Positions 34,986 through 44,426 are shown, counted from the stretch's first letter. The stretch is DNA of 64,000 nt from Paenibacillus sp. FSL H3-0469 (GCF_038051945.1 NZ_CP150302.1:4030001-4094000), one strand, 5' to 3'. A program made the numbers and translations. The notes: generated by a model from the letters alone, not told the origin.

Positions 34986-36056
34986 TTACCTGCGGCGGAA
35001 CACAGCCGCCACCGGCCCTCCGCCCTTCGGCCCCTGATGCTCGCCTCCGCCGGAGACATAGATCATCGGGTCGCCGCCGACATAAGCCAGCACACCGCCG
35101 ACTACAGCCCGCGCATGGCGGGTATGATTGATATCCGAGTCGTCCAGCATGATATGGCGGCGTCCGCGGATGACGCCATCGGGATCAGCTTCCGCCTTGG
35201 CCAGCACCTGTACCAGCTCTTCACCGGGATACCGGTCCAGCAGGCCCTGAAGCGCAGCACCATCCACAGCATCCTGCATCACGGCATGGTCGATGTGGTA
35301 CGGGCCGTCCGCAGACAGTGAGTTCCCGAACACAATCACTTCGCAGCAGGACAGCTCACTGCCCGCTGAAGTAGAGGCTACCGCGCTGAATTGAGTCCAG
35401 TCCGTGCAGATATCTTCCTCCTGTAGAGAGGCACGATCCACCTCACCCAGCGCTACCCCGGCACCAAGTGCAGAGGCTCCTCTGGAATAGCCCATCGATT
35501 TATAAGTATCCTCTGTAATGAGTGATACCCCACGGCTGTGCGCCTCATAGATCTGTTCAGCGGTAAGCAGCGGACACTTGATCTGCACAAAATGCACATC
35601 CCCCGGTGAGGTGATGCCGGCATCCATAACCGCCCGGGTCACGGCATCCGCCACGGCGTCTGCCTGAGGGAGCCGGCCCAGCTCCTCCGGACGGAAGCTC
35701 CGGGTTCTTGCCACACCAATGGCGAGTGACTTCAGGCCATCAGCGACCACACCCGGCTCCCCCTCTCCGCTGCGGCTAATAACTGTGAAGTGCGGGCTGA
35801 GCACCCCCTCCGTACCGCCGGACATCACATAGGAGATATCGGCAGCTCCTCCTTTTGCCGCTTCAGCAAAGAAGCCTTTCAGTGCCATAACCGCATAACC
35901 CCGCGTAAAATCATTCACACAGCCGTTGCCCTCCGTCTTCCCCAGTACCGCAACCACTTCCTCCGGCCGGAACAGCCCCGCTTCCACCGCTGCGCTTAAT
36001 CCCGACATATCATGCGGCGCGCCTGCAGGGATTCGGATAACCGAGCAGTTCATCAT
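34986..36056 (-). CDS. Ring-opening amidohydrolase (cyanuric acid hydrolase/barbiturase family)
   Basis: A 356-residue member of the small AtzD/TrzD/barbiturase family with its threefold repeat of Lys-Ser pairs: Lys 40 (AVLGKTEGNG) with Ser 79 (MSGGTEGVLSPH), Lys 160 (FVQIKCPLL) with Ser about 229-230 (STSAGSE), and the third-repeat SGGGEHQGP near the C-terminus. AtzD opens cyanuric acid to carboxybiuret; barbiturase opens barbiturate. The presence of biuret and allophanate hydrolases in the same operon favours cyanuric acid. It overlaps the permease gene by four bases. Confidence 0.9.
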   Translation of the reverse strand: MMNCSVIRIPAGAPHDMSGLSAAVEAGLFRPEEVVAVLGKTEGNGCVNDFTRGYAVMALKGFFAEAAKGGAADISYVMSGGTEGVLSPHFTVISRSGEGEPGVVADGLKSLAIGVARTRSFRPEELGRLPQADAVADAVTRAVMDAGITSPGDVHFVQIKCPLLTAEQIYEAHSRGVSLITEDTYKSMGYSRGASALGAGVALGEVDRASLQEEDICTDWTQFSAVASTSAGSELSCCEVIVFGNSLSADGPYHIDHAVMQDAVDGAALQGLLDRYPGEELVQVLAKAEADPDGVIRGRRHIMLDDSDINHTRHARAVVGGVLAYVGGDPMIYVSGGGEHQGPKGGGPVAAVFRRR

Positions 36057-36805
36057 AGATCATCGCTCCTTGTCCAGAAAATAACCCGTTTCTCCAGCAG
36101 CCCGATACACCAGAACAACAGCAGGCCGCACAGCGCCGAAGCAATAATAGCCGAGAACATCACCGGCGTATCCATATGATAGGAAGAGACCAGCACTACA
36201 TAACCCAGTCCCTTATTGGCTCCGACAAATTCGCCGACGATGGCACCGACGATGGCCAGCGAGGTGGAGATTTTGAGGGCAGAGAAGATATAAGGCAGAC
36301 TCGTCGGCAGCCGCAGCTTCCAGAAGATTTCGCTCTTCGTCCCTTTGTAGGTGGAGAACAGCTCCCAGGCTTCGTATTCAATCGCCTTAAGCCCCTTAAC
36401 ACTGTTCACCAGAATCGGGAAAAAGCAGATCAGCATCGAAGCGATTACCTTCGAGGTATATCCGGTTCCCAGCCAAACGACCAGCAGCGGGGCCAGCGCC
36501 ACCAGCGGCGTAGTCTTAAGGGCAATGGCCAGCGGGAACATTCCCTTCTCCATCGGCTTGGAATGCACGAAAATCACTGCGGTAGCCAGGCCGAGGATAT
36601 TGGCGAGAATGAACCCGGTCAGGGCTTCACCCAGCGTAACCAGCGTATGCGACCAGAGCGAGCCATTAATAGCCGAGACTACCTGTGTAGGTGCAGGCAG
36701 CAGATACATGGGAACCGCCAGAAGACGTACAGCCAGCTCCCACAGCAGCAGGAAGCCGAGCGCAAACGTAACCGGGTACAGGGTGTCTTTGATTTTGACC
36801 GTCAT
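36053..36805 (-). CDS. ABC permease, SsuC/TauC-type
   Basis: A 250-residue six-helix permease of the nitrate/sulfonate/taurine class, with the ATPase-contact motif KGLKAIEYEAWELFSTYKG and the SLAIVGAIVGEFVGANKGLGYV segment. With the next two genes it makes a complete importer, presumably for cyanurate, biuret or a related nitrogen-rich ring compound (inference from context). Start and stop overlap both neighbours. Confidence 0.88.
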   Translation of the reverse strand: MTVKIKDTLYPVTFALGFLLLWELAVRLLAVPMYLLPAPTQVVSAINGSLWSHTLVTLGEALTGFILANILGLATAVIFVHSKPMEKGMFPLAIALKTTPLVALAPLLVVWLGTGYTSKVIASMLICFFPILVNSVKGLKAIEYEAWELFSTYKGTKSEIFWKLRLPTSLPYIFSALKISTSLAIVGAIVGEFVGANKGLGYVVLVSSYHMDTPVMFSAIIASALCGLLLFWCIGLLEKRVIFWTRSDDL

Positions 36806-37611
36806 AGATGCTTCACCCGCTTTCTCAGTTCCTTGACAATCCGGTGGAATTCCGGCAGCTCTTCCATGCCCGCTTCACGCGGGGAGGGCAGCGTCACCGG
36901 AATGATATCCGTCACACCGGCAGGCCGGGGAGACATCATCACGACCCGGTCCGACAGCAGCGCGGATTCATGAATCGAATGGGTAACCATTACAATGCTG
37001 CTTAGACTGGTCTCCGGGCTCTCCCACAGCCGCAGCAGCTCGAAATTCAGCTTCTCCCGCGTCAGCTCATCCAGCGCGCCGAACGGCTCATCCATCAGCA
37101 GCACCGTCGGATCGGCCGCCAGAGCCCGGGCAATCGCCGCCCGCTGCTGCATCCCGCCGCTGAGCTGATGCGGAAAGTGGTTCAGATAATCCTGAAGGCC
37201 GACCAGGCGCAGGGCACTTTCTGCTTTTTCACGTGCCTCGGCTTTGCTGAATTTCTTCTTCTCGCCCAGCTCAAGCGGCAGCATTACGTTCTGCAGCGCA
37301 CTGAGCCACGGCATCAGGACCGGCTTCTGGAAGACCATGCCCAGGGACAGATCCGGGGAGGCATACGCCACTTCTCCACCGGCCTCCGGACTTAACAATC
37401 GCAGCATCAGCCGGAGTGTTGTAGATTTCCCGCAGCCGCTCGGTCCGAGAATCGAAATGAACTCATTGCGGTATACGTCAAGACTGACCTGATCCAGCAC
37501 AGGCACGTTGCCGAAGGAAAGAGAGCAATTGCGCAGGGAGAGCATCGTTTCCCGGGTACCGGGATGCTGCGCGGAGGCAGCATCCAGCTGTTCTTTGATC
37601 GCTGTTGTCAT
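36802..37611 (-). CDS. ABC ATPase, SsuB/TauB-type
   Basis: A 269-residue ATPase: Walker A GPSGCGKST, Q-loop VFQKPVLMPWL, signature LSGGMQQRAA and Walker B TVLLMDEPFGALD. The VFQKPVLMPWL form is typical of the nitrate/sulfonate/taurine/thiamine-precursor importers. It overlaps the permease start by four bases and lies 14 bases after the binding-protein gene. Confidence 0.9.
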   Translation of the reverse strand: MTTAIKEQLDAASAQHPGTRETMLSLRNCSLSFGNVPVLDQVSLDVYRNEFISILGPSGCGKSTTLRLMLRLLSPEAGGEVAYASPDLSLGMVFQKPVLMPWLSALQNVMLPLELGEKKKFSKAEAREKAESALRLVGLQDYLNHFPHQLSGGMQQRAAIARALAADPTVLLMDEPFGALDELTREKLNFELLRLWESPETSLSSIVMVTHSIHESALLSDRVVMMSPRPAGVTDIIPVTLPSPREAGMEELPEFHRIVKELRKRVKHL

Positions 37612-37625
37612 TATCGGGTCCCTCC

Positions 37626-38639
37626 TTATTTCAAAAACTCGTTGGTGAACAATCCGCCGATGTCCTGTTCCTTTTTCACAAAGCCCAGCTCGACCAAATT
37701 CTTCTGCAATGTCTCCCAGGACGCCTCGTCCATTGAGCCCAGCGGAAGCTTCTCCGGATCAAGCAGCGGAATGCTGGCCTTCATCATATTGACCTCATGC
37801 TTCAGATCCAGCTTCTCGCCATATTTCAGACCGAATTCCGCTGCCTCCTCCGGATGCTTGACCGCATAATCCCAGCCCTGCATAGATGCCTGCACGAAGC
37901 TTGCGACCATCTCCGGGTCCTTCTTAATAACAGACTCCGTGGTGAACAAGGTATCGGCATAGAAATTGATGCCATAGTCGTTCGGATCAATAATATTCAC
38001 TTCCTTGCCTTGCTCCTCTACAGCCAGCACCTCATTAATGACATATCCGGGCCAAGCCTTGACCTGACCGGTTAACAGCGGACTCAGATCATATTTGACC
38101 GGCATCTCTTCAATTTTCGAAGGTTCGATGCCCGCACTTTTCTCCATGGCACGGAAGGTCAGCTCTTCGTTTCCGCCCAGCTTAATGCCTACCTTTTGCC
38201 CGACAAGATCCTCCATTGTCTTGATCCCGGACTCTTTGAGCGCGAACATGACGAACGGGGTTTTGCGGTAGATCGCGGACAATGCTTTGACCGGGACGCC
38301 TTTCTCTCTGGCAATGACGACCTGGTCGGCACCGGTAACTCCGAACTCCTCACTGCCGGAAGCTACCATCTGCACAGCCGGGAAATCCGAGCCCCCCGGG
38401 CGGATCTCAACATCCAGCCCCGCTTCTTTATAGAAGCCTTTTTCCACTGCGGTATAAAATCCGGCAAACTGCGCCTGATGAATCCACTTCAGCCGGAGCA
38501 CCACCTTTTTCAGCTCGCCTGAGCCTTCTGCTCCCTGTCCTTCGGCCTTTCCGGCATCCGTATTGTTACCGCAGGCGGTCAGGAGCAGCATTAGCGAGGT
38601 TAACAGCATCAGTGCTTTCGTTCTGGACTTGTTCCACAT
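37626..38639 (-). CDS. ABC substrate-binding lipoprotein, NMT1/THI5-like
   Basis: A 337-residue exported binding protein. The lipobox LMLLLTACGNN near residue 20 gives a lipid-anchored Cys. The mature domain has the NMT1/SsuA/ThiY pattern: VVLRLKWIHQAQFAGFYTAVEKGFY, then EFGVTGADQVVIAREKGVPVKAL. These proteins bind pyrimidines, sulfonates, nitrate or similar ligands; a pyrimidine- or triazine-like ring would fit this operon. ATG 38639 with GGGGGAA upstream is used; the frame extending to 38705 is not. Confidence 0.9.
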   Translation of the reverse strand: MWNKSRTKALMLLTSLMLLLTACGNNTDAGKAEGQGAEGSGELKKVVLRLKWIHQAQFAGFYTAVEKGFYKEAGLDVEIRPGGSDFPAVQMVASGSEEFGVTGADQVVIAREKGVPVKALSAIYRKTPFVMFALKESGIKTMEDLVGQKVGIKLGGNEELTFRAMEKSAGIEPSKIEEMPVKYDLSPLLTGQVKAWPGYVINEVLAVEEQGKEVNIIDPNDYGINFYADTLFTTESVIKKDPEMVASFVQASMQGWDYAVKHPEEAAEFGLKYGEKLDLKHEVNMMKASIPLLDPEKLPLGSMDEASWETLQKNLVELGFVKKEQDIGGLFTNEFLK

Positions 38640-38664
38640 GGTAATTCCCCCGTTTATGAATGAT

Positions 38665-39348
38665 TTAGTATTGCTCCAGTGCCTTAAGCACCGCTTGCGA
38701 ATCACTTACACTGCCGAACACCCCGCCCTGCATTTGAACCATATTCAACGCCGCCAGGTGATTCGCTTCATCCGTCGCTCCCGTGCAATCCGCAAGGATC
38801 AGACACTCGTACCCCCGGTCATTGGCCTCCCGCATCGTGGTGTGTACACAGACATCGGTAGTAATACCAGTCAGAATCAGATGGGTAATTCCTTTATTCT
38901 TCAAGATTAGGTCCAGGTCGGTTGCATAAAAGCTGCCTTTGCCCGGCTTGTCTATAATGTACTCTCCGCGGGCAGGCGCCAGCTCCTCAATGATTTGCCA
39001 GCCGCGCTCCCCCCGCACGAGGATTCGCCCCGCCGGTCCTTCGGAGCCGATCTCGGCCCCGATCTGGCGGCTGCGCCAGCGTTTGTTCGCCGGCAGATCC
39101 GACAGATCCGGCTTATGCCCCTCGCGGGTATGAATCACGGTGAACCCTTCGATGTCCCGGATACGTGCCAGCAGCCGCTGAATGGGCTGAATCGCCCGCG
39201 CCGTTAATGAGAGATCATAACCCATTCTCTCGACGTAACCGCCCTTGCCGCAAAAATCCGTCTGCATGTCGATAATCATCAGCGCTGTCTTCGCCGGGTC
39301 CACTGCCCCGTCATAAGGCCAGATGTAAGGTGTTGCTGCAATCTGCAT
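38665..39348 (-). CDS. biuH: Cysteine hydrolase, probable biuret amidohydrolase
   Basis: A 227-residue isochorismatase-superfamily hydrolase. The triad is visible: Asp in LMIIDMQTDF (about residue 27), Lys in IDKPGKGSFYATDL, and nucleophile Cys in TGITTDVCVHTTMREANDRGYEC, preceded by the cis-peptide segment. The C-terminal MVQMQGGVFGSVSDS and overall length resemble biuret hydrolase (BiuH) and the related triuret and ureidoacrylate hydrolases. Co-occurrence with AtzD- and AtzF-type genes favours biuret. It is the first gene of the operon, with a palindrome and a TATAAT box upstream. Confidence 0.87.
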   Translation of the reverse strand: MQIAATPYIWPYDGAVDPAKTALMIIDMQTDFCGKGGYVERMGYDLSLTARAIQPIQRLLARIRDIEGFTVIHTREGHKPDLSDLPANKRWRSRQIGAEIGSEGPAGRILVRGERGWQIIEELAPARGEYIIDKPGKGSFYATDLDLILKNKGITHLILTGITTDVCVHTTMREANDRGYECLILADCTGATDEANHLAALNMVQMQGGVFGSVSDSQAVLKALEQY

Positions 39349-39382
39349 GGTTTATGCTCCTCTCCTGATGTCGCTATCTCTA

Positions 39383-39438
39383 TTAATGTTAGTTTAGTTA
39401 ACATTAACTCGCGTTTCTTTGGTATGAGTTAGATTATA
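39383..39438 (-). promoter_or_regulatory. Promoter and palindromic operator of the biuret/cyanurate operon
   Basis: On the minus strand a perfect TATAAT lies at 39438-39433, with AAGACA-like bases about 18 upstream. Downstream of it, at 39383-39407, is the exact inverted repeat TTAATGTTA-(7)-TAACATTAA, placed between the transcription start and the biuH ribosome binding site. This is a good candidate operator for the PucR protein or another nitrogen regulator. Confidence 0.62.
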
Positions 39439-39717
39439 TTACAACGAATTTGTGATGTCTTCGGTTTTATTACGAAATAATACACTGAAAGTTTGTGTTT
39501 ATTTACATAGTTAACACATATATGACATAATCATTCGCAATACTGCTTATTAAAAAGGAACAGTCCGGGTTTTACCAAGCCCAGGGTGTTCCAACAGCTG
39601 AATACCCGCATTTCTTCTCATCTCCCTCTTCCATAAGCTGTAAGCGCTGGGAAACCAGTTTTTTTGTCGAAATAGAGCTGCATATTTCGAGTTTTTTGAT
39701 AAATAGGCATAATATAG

Positions 39718-39746
39718 TTGAAAAATAGCTCTTTAAGTACTAGAAT
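39718..39746 (+). promoter_or_regulatory. Promoter of the riboswitch-fapA transcript
   Basis: TTGAAA (39718-39723), 17 bases, TAGAAT (39741-39746). Transcription would start near 39753, about 100 bases before the aptamer. The rest of 39439-39717 holds an imperfect inverted repeat (GGAACA/TGTTCC, about 39557-39592) but no supported gene. Confidence 0.6.
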
Positions 39747-39856
39747 TAAGCTTGTTTGCAGAAGTTAATGACGCATAAGAACTATTTATGATTCTTTTTG
39801 TCGATTGCAGTCGATCACAATTCATCGCCTCTACAGGATGTATATCATTGATCTAT

Positions 39857-39949
39857 TTCTAAAGGCAAACTTCCCGAAAGGGCAGGACGCAAAGCTATGG
39901 GCCTAAGAACGCCAGAATCCGCGTTTACGGTTGCCAGGCTGCCAATAGA
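39857..39949 (+). promoter_or_regulatory. Cyclic-di-GMP-I (GEMM) riboswitch aptamer
   Basis: The sequence carries the class I c-di-GMP aptamer core: GGCAAAC, a short hairpin (CCCGAAAGGG) with its GAAA tetraloop, GGACGCAAAGC, then GGGCCTA, and the 3' element TTGCCAGGCTGCCA. P1 can form between TCTA (39857-39860) and TAGA (39946-39949). The leader continues about 100 bases to the fapA-like start; an AAGCC/GGCTT hairpin with an inner GGAAG/CTTCC stem at about 39957-39990, followed by GATGATGTTCTTTTTC, may be the expression platform. Whether ligand turns the gene on or off is not clear. Confidence 0.92.
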
Positions 39950-40051
39950 GACCACTTAAGCCAGCTGTTCAGGAGGAAGACTTCCGGGCTTGATGATGTT
40001 CTTTTTCTGTACGAATTGCCATTGATCATACGAAAAAGTGAGGTTACAACC

Positions 40052-41671
40052 ATGCCGCAGCAGGATATCGAACCAAGCCGATATGAATTCGTAGAGTCCC
40101 TGATGCTTGAACGTAAAGGTCTCCTGGATTCATTCTCTGTGGAGGGCCGGACTTCTGACGGGACAACTGGAGATAAGAATGGAATTATCCTCGTGCAGGA
40201 CAACCAGATATTCATTACTCCCCCGCTCCCCGGAGGCGCTCCCGCCCGCATTTCTGCGATCCACCCTGTTGTCCTGAAGATCAACTGGAAGACCGTTACA
40301 GAGCCAACCGAGGTGACCAAGTCAGATTATATTACCTGGGAGATCTGCGAGAAGCCGCAGTATGAAATTACCGTATCGCCTGACAAGCTCAAGGTCCACT
40401 TCACTTTATACCGTGCAGAGAAGTACGCCTGGAATCTGGTTAACTGTCCCGCCGCCTTCGAGGCGGTCGTCCGTGCCCAGCCCAACCCGGCGGTGCTGCT
40501 GTCCACGCTCACCATAGAACAGATTATTTCTTCACTGGACAACCGTTTCATTCTGCGCAGCCTGAACATTCCCGCCCTGTACGCGGAGCTGGAGAATCCT
40601 ACATATCTTCCCGTATGCATCGCAGAAGGAAGAGCTCCGCTGCCCGGCAAGGAAGCCCGGCTGGAATTCCTGCTGCCGGAGCATACACTGGAGGGGAACA
40701 GAATGCTTGGGGGACAGGAATCCCCCGCTCAGAAGCCTGCGGAACCCTTGGAGTATCTCCGTTTCCCGGGAGCTCCCTTTACCTTTGCAGGTGAGGTCTT
40801 CGCCCGCAAACTGCCGCCGGAGGAAGGCATTCCCGGCCTCGACACAGACGGAAGGGTTCTGCCCCCTCCCCCGCCGCAGGATATCTACTTTGCTGCCGGC
40901 AATCATGCCAAGCTCCTTCCCTGCGGTAATATCGTAGCCAACCACACAGGCAGACCCCGCATCTGCGGAGGAAGCGGCAGCATCCGGATCTGCGACTTCC
41001 CTCCGCTCTGTCTGCTGACCAGAGAGATGACAGAGCCTGCGGGCGACGTTATGTTCGCAGGCGACATTATTGTACCGGGAGATCTGGAAGGATCTGTACG
41101 GATCGAAGCCCTGGGGAATGTGTACGTCTATGGCGATATCCGCCAATCTACGATTATAGCCACCGGCAGTATTTATGTTAGCGGCCAGGTTACCGGCAGC
41201 GGCCTGTACGCCGGATATGCCGGGGTACAGCAGCATCGTCTGCACAGCCTCGCAGGACTGCTGCGTATAGAAGTGGACGGACTGCGTGAGGCGGCACGCC
41301 AGCTGGCCAAGAACGTAGAGTCCCGGCAGCAATCGGTGAATTACGGTCTGGTGGTCATGCTGCTGCTGGAGGATAAATACAACCACCTCGATAGCCTGAT
41401 CCGCGATCTTGAGGCTACCCTGAGCCGTATGAACGGAGAGTTCGGCTCCGGCACAGACCCGCTCCGGCATATGCTTGAGGTGTTCACCCACCCGGGGCAA
41501 TTCACCGGATACATTACGGATAGTGTCCTAAGCAGCTTCTCCAGGCTGCTCCTCAAGCTGGGCGAGGAGATCGAACTGCTCGAGGAGGAGCATGCAGTAA
41601 TTAATCTCGCCCGTTCGCAAGGCAGCCGCCTGGAGTCCGGCGGCAAGCTGCTTGTGCGGGATTCTTGTTAA
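40052..41671 (+). CDS. FapA/DUF342-family protein
   Basis: A 539-residue member of the FapA (DUF342) family. An N-terminal variable part (about 1-280) is followed by the FapA beta-helix region with regular strands (GDVMFAGDIIVPGDLEGSVRIEALGN, VYVYGDIRQSTIIATGSIYVSGQ) and a C-terminal helical coiled-coil part. The exact role is unknown; related proteins are linked to cell surface, polymer or motility functions. ATG 40052 with AGTGAGG upstream is the start; the earlier TTG at 40016 is in the leader. A c-di-GMP riboswitch precedes it, so expression should follow c-di-GMP level. Confidence 0.85.
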   Translation: MPQQDIEPSRYEFVESLMLERKGLLDSFSVEGRTSDGTTGDKNGIILVQDNQIFITPPLPGGAPARISAIHPVVLKINWKTVTEPTEVTKSDYITWEICEKPQYEITVSPDKLKVHFTLYRAEKYAWNLVNCPAAFEAVVRAQPNPAVLLSTLTIEQIISSLDNRFILRSLNIPALYAELENPTYLPVCIAEGRAPLPGKEARLEFLLPEHTLEGNRMLGGQESPAQKPAEPLEYLRFPGAPFTFAGEVFARKLPPEEGIPGLDTDGRVLPPPPPQDIYFAAGNHAKLLPCGNIVANHTGRPRICGGSGSIRICDFPPLCLLTREMTEPAGDVMFAGDIIVPGDLEGSVRIEALGNVYVYGDIRQSTIIATGSIYVSGQVTGSGLYAGYAGVQQHRLHSLAGLLRIEVDGLREAARQLAKNVESRQQSVNYGLVVMLLLEDKYNHLDSLIRDLEATLSRMNGEFGSGTDPLRHMLEVFTHPGQFTGYITDSVLSSFSRLLLKLGEEIELLEEEHAVINLARSQGSRLESGGKLLVRDSC

Positions 41672-41699
41672 GTACTACTAGATAAGGAGAAGTGAGAGC

Positions 41700-42674
41700 A
41701 TGCGATATAACCGTCTAGGCAATAGCGGCCTTCAGGTGTCCGCCCTGGGTCTTGGAACCAATTCATTCGGTAAACGGGCAGATCAGGAGACCTCGGTCCG
41801 CATTCTGCACACCGCTATGGGTCAGGGCATCAATTTCATCGATACCGCCAATATCTATGCCGGCTCTGAATCGGAGCGGATCATCGGCCTTGCGCTTGAG
41901 GGCAGACGCCATAACGCAGTGCTGGCGACCAAAGCCGGATTGCCGAAGCATGAGGGACCCGGCGGCAGCGGCTCTTCGCGCCATCACCTGATGCAGGAGC
42001 TGGAGGGCAGCCTGCGCCGGCTGAAGACTGACTATGTGGATCTGTATCAGATCCACACCTTCGACCCCTACACACCGCTGGAGGAAACGCTGCGCACGCT
42101 GGATGATCTGATCTCCGCAGGCAAGGTGCGGTATATCGGAGCCTCCAATTATGCCGCCTGGGAGCTGATGAAGGCGCTTGGAATCAGCGAAGCCCGCAGC
42201 TGGGCGAAATACATCTCTATCCAGTGCAGCTATTCGCTGGCTGACCGCACGCCCGAGGCCGAGCTGCTTCCGCTCTGCCTGGATCAGGGGCTGGGCATCA
42301 TCCCCTACTTCCCTCTGGCGGGCGGTATCCTTACCGGCAAATATGCCGGCAGCGGCAAGGCCCCTGCCGGCTCCAGAGCAGAGACCGATCCGAACTTCCG
42401 CCGCTTTCTTACCCCGGAACGCATCTCGCTCGGGGAGCAGGTTCAGGCCATTGCGGAAGGGCTGGGCACCTCACCTGCGGCTCTATCCCTGTCCTGGCTG
42501 ATGAACCGGCCCGCCGTCTCCACGGTGATTGTCGGCGCGACTACAGTAGAGCAGGTCCAGCATAATTTGCAGAGTCTCTCTGCTTCGCCGGATGCGGAGG
42601 TACTTGAGCAACTTGACCAGGCTAGCGCCGCCTTCCGCACCGGCGAGCCGTTTGCGGTCTACCGGCTGCCATAA
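41700..42674 (+). CDS. Aldo/keto reductase
   Basis: A 324-residue NADPH-dependent reductase of the YhdN/voltage-channel-beta-subunit class. Catalytic Tyr lies in NFIDTANIYAGSESE, Asp and Lys in GLGTNSFG and AVLATKAG contexts, and the His in VDLYQIHTFDP; the C-terminal cofactor region contains STVIVGATTVEQVQHNL. The specific carbonyl substrate is unknown. AGGAGAAGTGAGAGC precedes the ATG, 29 bases after fapA, so it may be partly co-transcribed with the riboswitch-controlled gene. Confidence 0.9.
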   Translation: MRYNRLGNSGLQVSALGLGTNSFGKRADQETSVRILHTAMGQGINFIDTANIYAGSESERIIGLALEGRRHNAVLATKAGLPKHEGPGGSGSSRHHLMQELEGSLRRLKTDYVDLYQIHTFDPYTPLEETLRTLDDLISAGKVRYIGASNYAAWELMKALGISEARSWAKYISIQCSYSLADRTPEAELLPLCLDQGLGIIPYFPLAGGILTGKYAGSGKAPAGSRAETDPNFRRFLTPERISLGEQVQAIAEGLGTSPAALSLSWLMNRPAVSTVIVGATTVEQVQHNLQSLSASPDAEVLEQLDQASAAFRTGEPFAVYRLP

Positions 42675-42706
42675 GCGCTGACGGTAACGTTCATATCTAT
42701 ACACAC

Positions 42707-42744
42707 AAAGCGAGCCCCCGTATACATATACGGAGACTCGCTTT
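42707..42744. terminator. Shared terminator between the reductase and hcp
   Basis: AAAGCGAGCCCCCGTATA and TATACGGAGACTCGCTTT form a long stem with one or two mismatches; T-rich sequence follows on the plus strand (TTTTGTGTTTTTTGG). It lies between convergent genes. Confidence 0.82.
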
Positions 42745-42773
42745 TGTGTTTTTTGGCTCATATTGAATTTGTA

Positions 42774-44426
42774 TTATACCGCAGCGATGAACCGCTCCAT
42801 ATCTTCCTGTACGGTAGTAATACCGCCGATACCAAAGGTATCTACCAGAACCTTGGCTACATTAGGCGACAGGAAGGCCGGAAGCGTAGGGCCCAGATGA
42901 ATGTTCTTCACGCCCAGATGCAGCAGCGCCAGCAGGACGATCACCGCTTTTTGCTCATACCAGGCAATGTTATAGGAGATCGGAAGATCGTTAATATCCG
43001 CAAGACCGAAGACTTCCTTCAGCTTAAGCGCTATAACTACAAGAGAATAGGAGTCATTGCACTGGCCGGCATCAAGCACGCGCGGAATTCCGCCGATATC
43101 GCCAAGCGCCAGCTTGTTATATTTGTATTTGGCACAGCCTGCGGTAAGGATCACCGTGTCACTGGGCAGCTCTGCTGCGAAGTCGGTGTAATAATTCCGG
43201 CTCTTCATCCGTCCGTCGCAGCCGGCCATGACGAAGAATTGCTTGATCGCGCCGCTCTCTACCGCTCCAACCACCTGATCTGCCACATTCATTACAGCCG
43301 CATGGGCGAAGCCGCCGACAATCTCTCCGGTCTCAATCTCTACCGGAGCACTGCAGCTCTTGGCCTGCTCGATCAGAGCTGAGAAATCCTTCTCACCATC
43401 AGTGCCTGCCGCGATATGCTGAATTCCCGGATAACCGGTGTTGCCTGTCGTGTATAGCCGGTCTTTGTAGCTGTCCTTCGGCGGTACAATGCAGTTGGTG
43501 GTCATCAGAATCGGACCGTTAAAGCTGGCAAATTCCTCATTCTGCTTCCACCAGGCATTGCCGTAGTTGCCTACGAAGTGGCTATATTTCTTGAAGGCGG
43601 GATAGTAGTGGGCCGGCAGCATCTCACTGTGCGTATACACATCCACTCCGGTACCCTCGGTCTGCTTCAGCAGCGTCTCCATATCCTTGAGGTCATGACC
43701 GCTAATCAGAATACCGGGGTTTGTACCTACACCAATATTGACTTTGGTAATCTCAGGGTTGCCGTAGGCTGCGGTGTTCGCACGGTCAAGCAGGGCCATT
43801 ACATCCACGCCGAACTTGCCGCATTCCAGCACCAGGGCTGTCAGCTCGCCGCCGCTCAGACTGTCATCCAGGGCAGCAGCCAAGCCTTTTTCCATAAAAG
43901 CATGTGCGCCCGCTTCATAGAAGCCCAGCACTGCGGCATGCTCCATGTAAGCAGCCATTCCCTTCAGGCCATAGGTCAGCAGCTCGCGCAAGGAACGGAT
44001 ATCCTCATGCTCCGTAGCAAGCACGCCCACCGTTGCCGCCTTCTCCATCAGCTCTTCATCGGTCACCGCATTCCAGTTCGCCGCGTCATGCTCCGATAAA
44101 TGGGCCATCACTCCGGCATCGGCCACTCTGCTGCGCCACAGGTCCCGCAGGGCCAGTCCTTCCCGAACCTTCGCCGTGAAGAATTCCGGCACAAAGTTGG
44201 CATTGGTAATCGTAGCGAACAAGCTCTCTATAATGAATTTCTCCGTTACCGGATCGGTGATCCCCAGTTCGCGCCCGCTGCGCGCGAAGACGGCAATGCC
44301 TTTGAGTGTATATACCAGAAGATCCTGCAGATTCGCTACCTCACTAGTCTTGCCGCACACCCCCTGAATCGTACAACCCGTCCCCTTAGCTGCCTCCTGA
44401 CACTGGAAACAAAACATTTCGCTCAT
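42774..44426 (-). CDS. hcp: Hybrid cluster protein / hydroxylamine reductase
   Basis: About 550 residues. The N-terminal cysteine motif [22 protein letters not shown] binds the first iron-sulfur cluster, and later [34 protein letters not shown] and [11 protein letters not shown] supply hybrid-cluster ligands. Hcp reduces hydroxylamine in vitro and acts as an NO reductase under nitrosative stress. ATG 44426, after AAGGAG, is preferred over GTG 44438, which overlaps that site. A Crp/Fnr-type regulator gene is divergent, with a shared 130-base control region. Confidence 0.93.
   Translation of the reverse strand: MSEMFCFQCQEAAKGTGCTIQGVCGKTSEVANLQDLLVYTLKGIAVFARSGRELGITDPVTEKFIIESLFATITNANFVPEFFTAKVREGLALRDLWRSRVADAGVMAHLSEHDAANWNAVTDEELMEKAATVGVLATEHEDIRSLRELLTYGLKGMAAYMEHAAVLGFYEAGAHAFMEKGLAAALDDSLSGGELTALVLECGKFGVDVMALLDRANTAAYGNPEITKVNIGVGTNPGILISGHDLKDMETLLKQTEGTGVDVYTHSEMLPAHYYPAFKKYSHFVGNYGNAWWKQNEEFASFNGPILMTTNCIVPPKDSYKDRLYTTGNTGYPGIQHIAAGTDGEKDFSALIEQAKSCSAPVEIETGEIVGGFAHAAVMNVADQVVGAVESGAIKQFFVMAGCDGRMKSRNYYTDFAAELPSDTVILTAGCAKYKYNKLALGDIGGIPRVLDAGQCNDSYSLVVIALKLKEVFGLADINDLPISYNIAWYEQKAVIVLLALLHLGVKNIHLGPTLPAFLSPNVAKVLVDTFGIGGITTVQEDMERFIAAV

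Noticed and set aside
39480..39540. TnrA-type nitrogen regulator site near TGTGTTTATTTACATAG
   Set aside because: The bases do not fit the TGTNAN7TNACA spacing.
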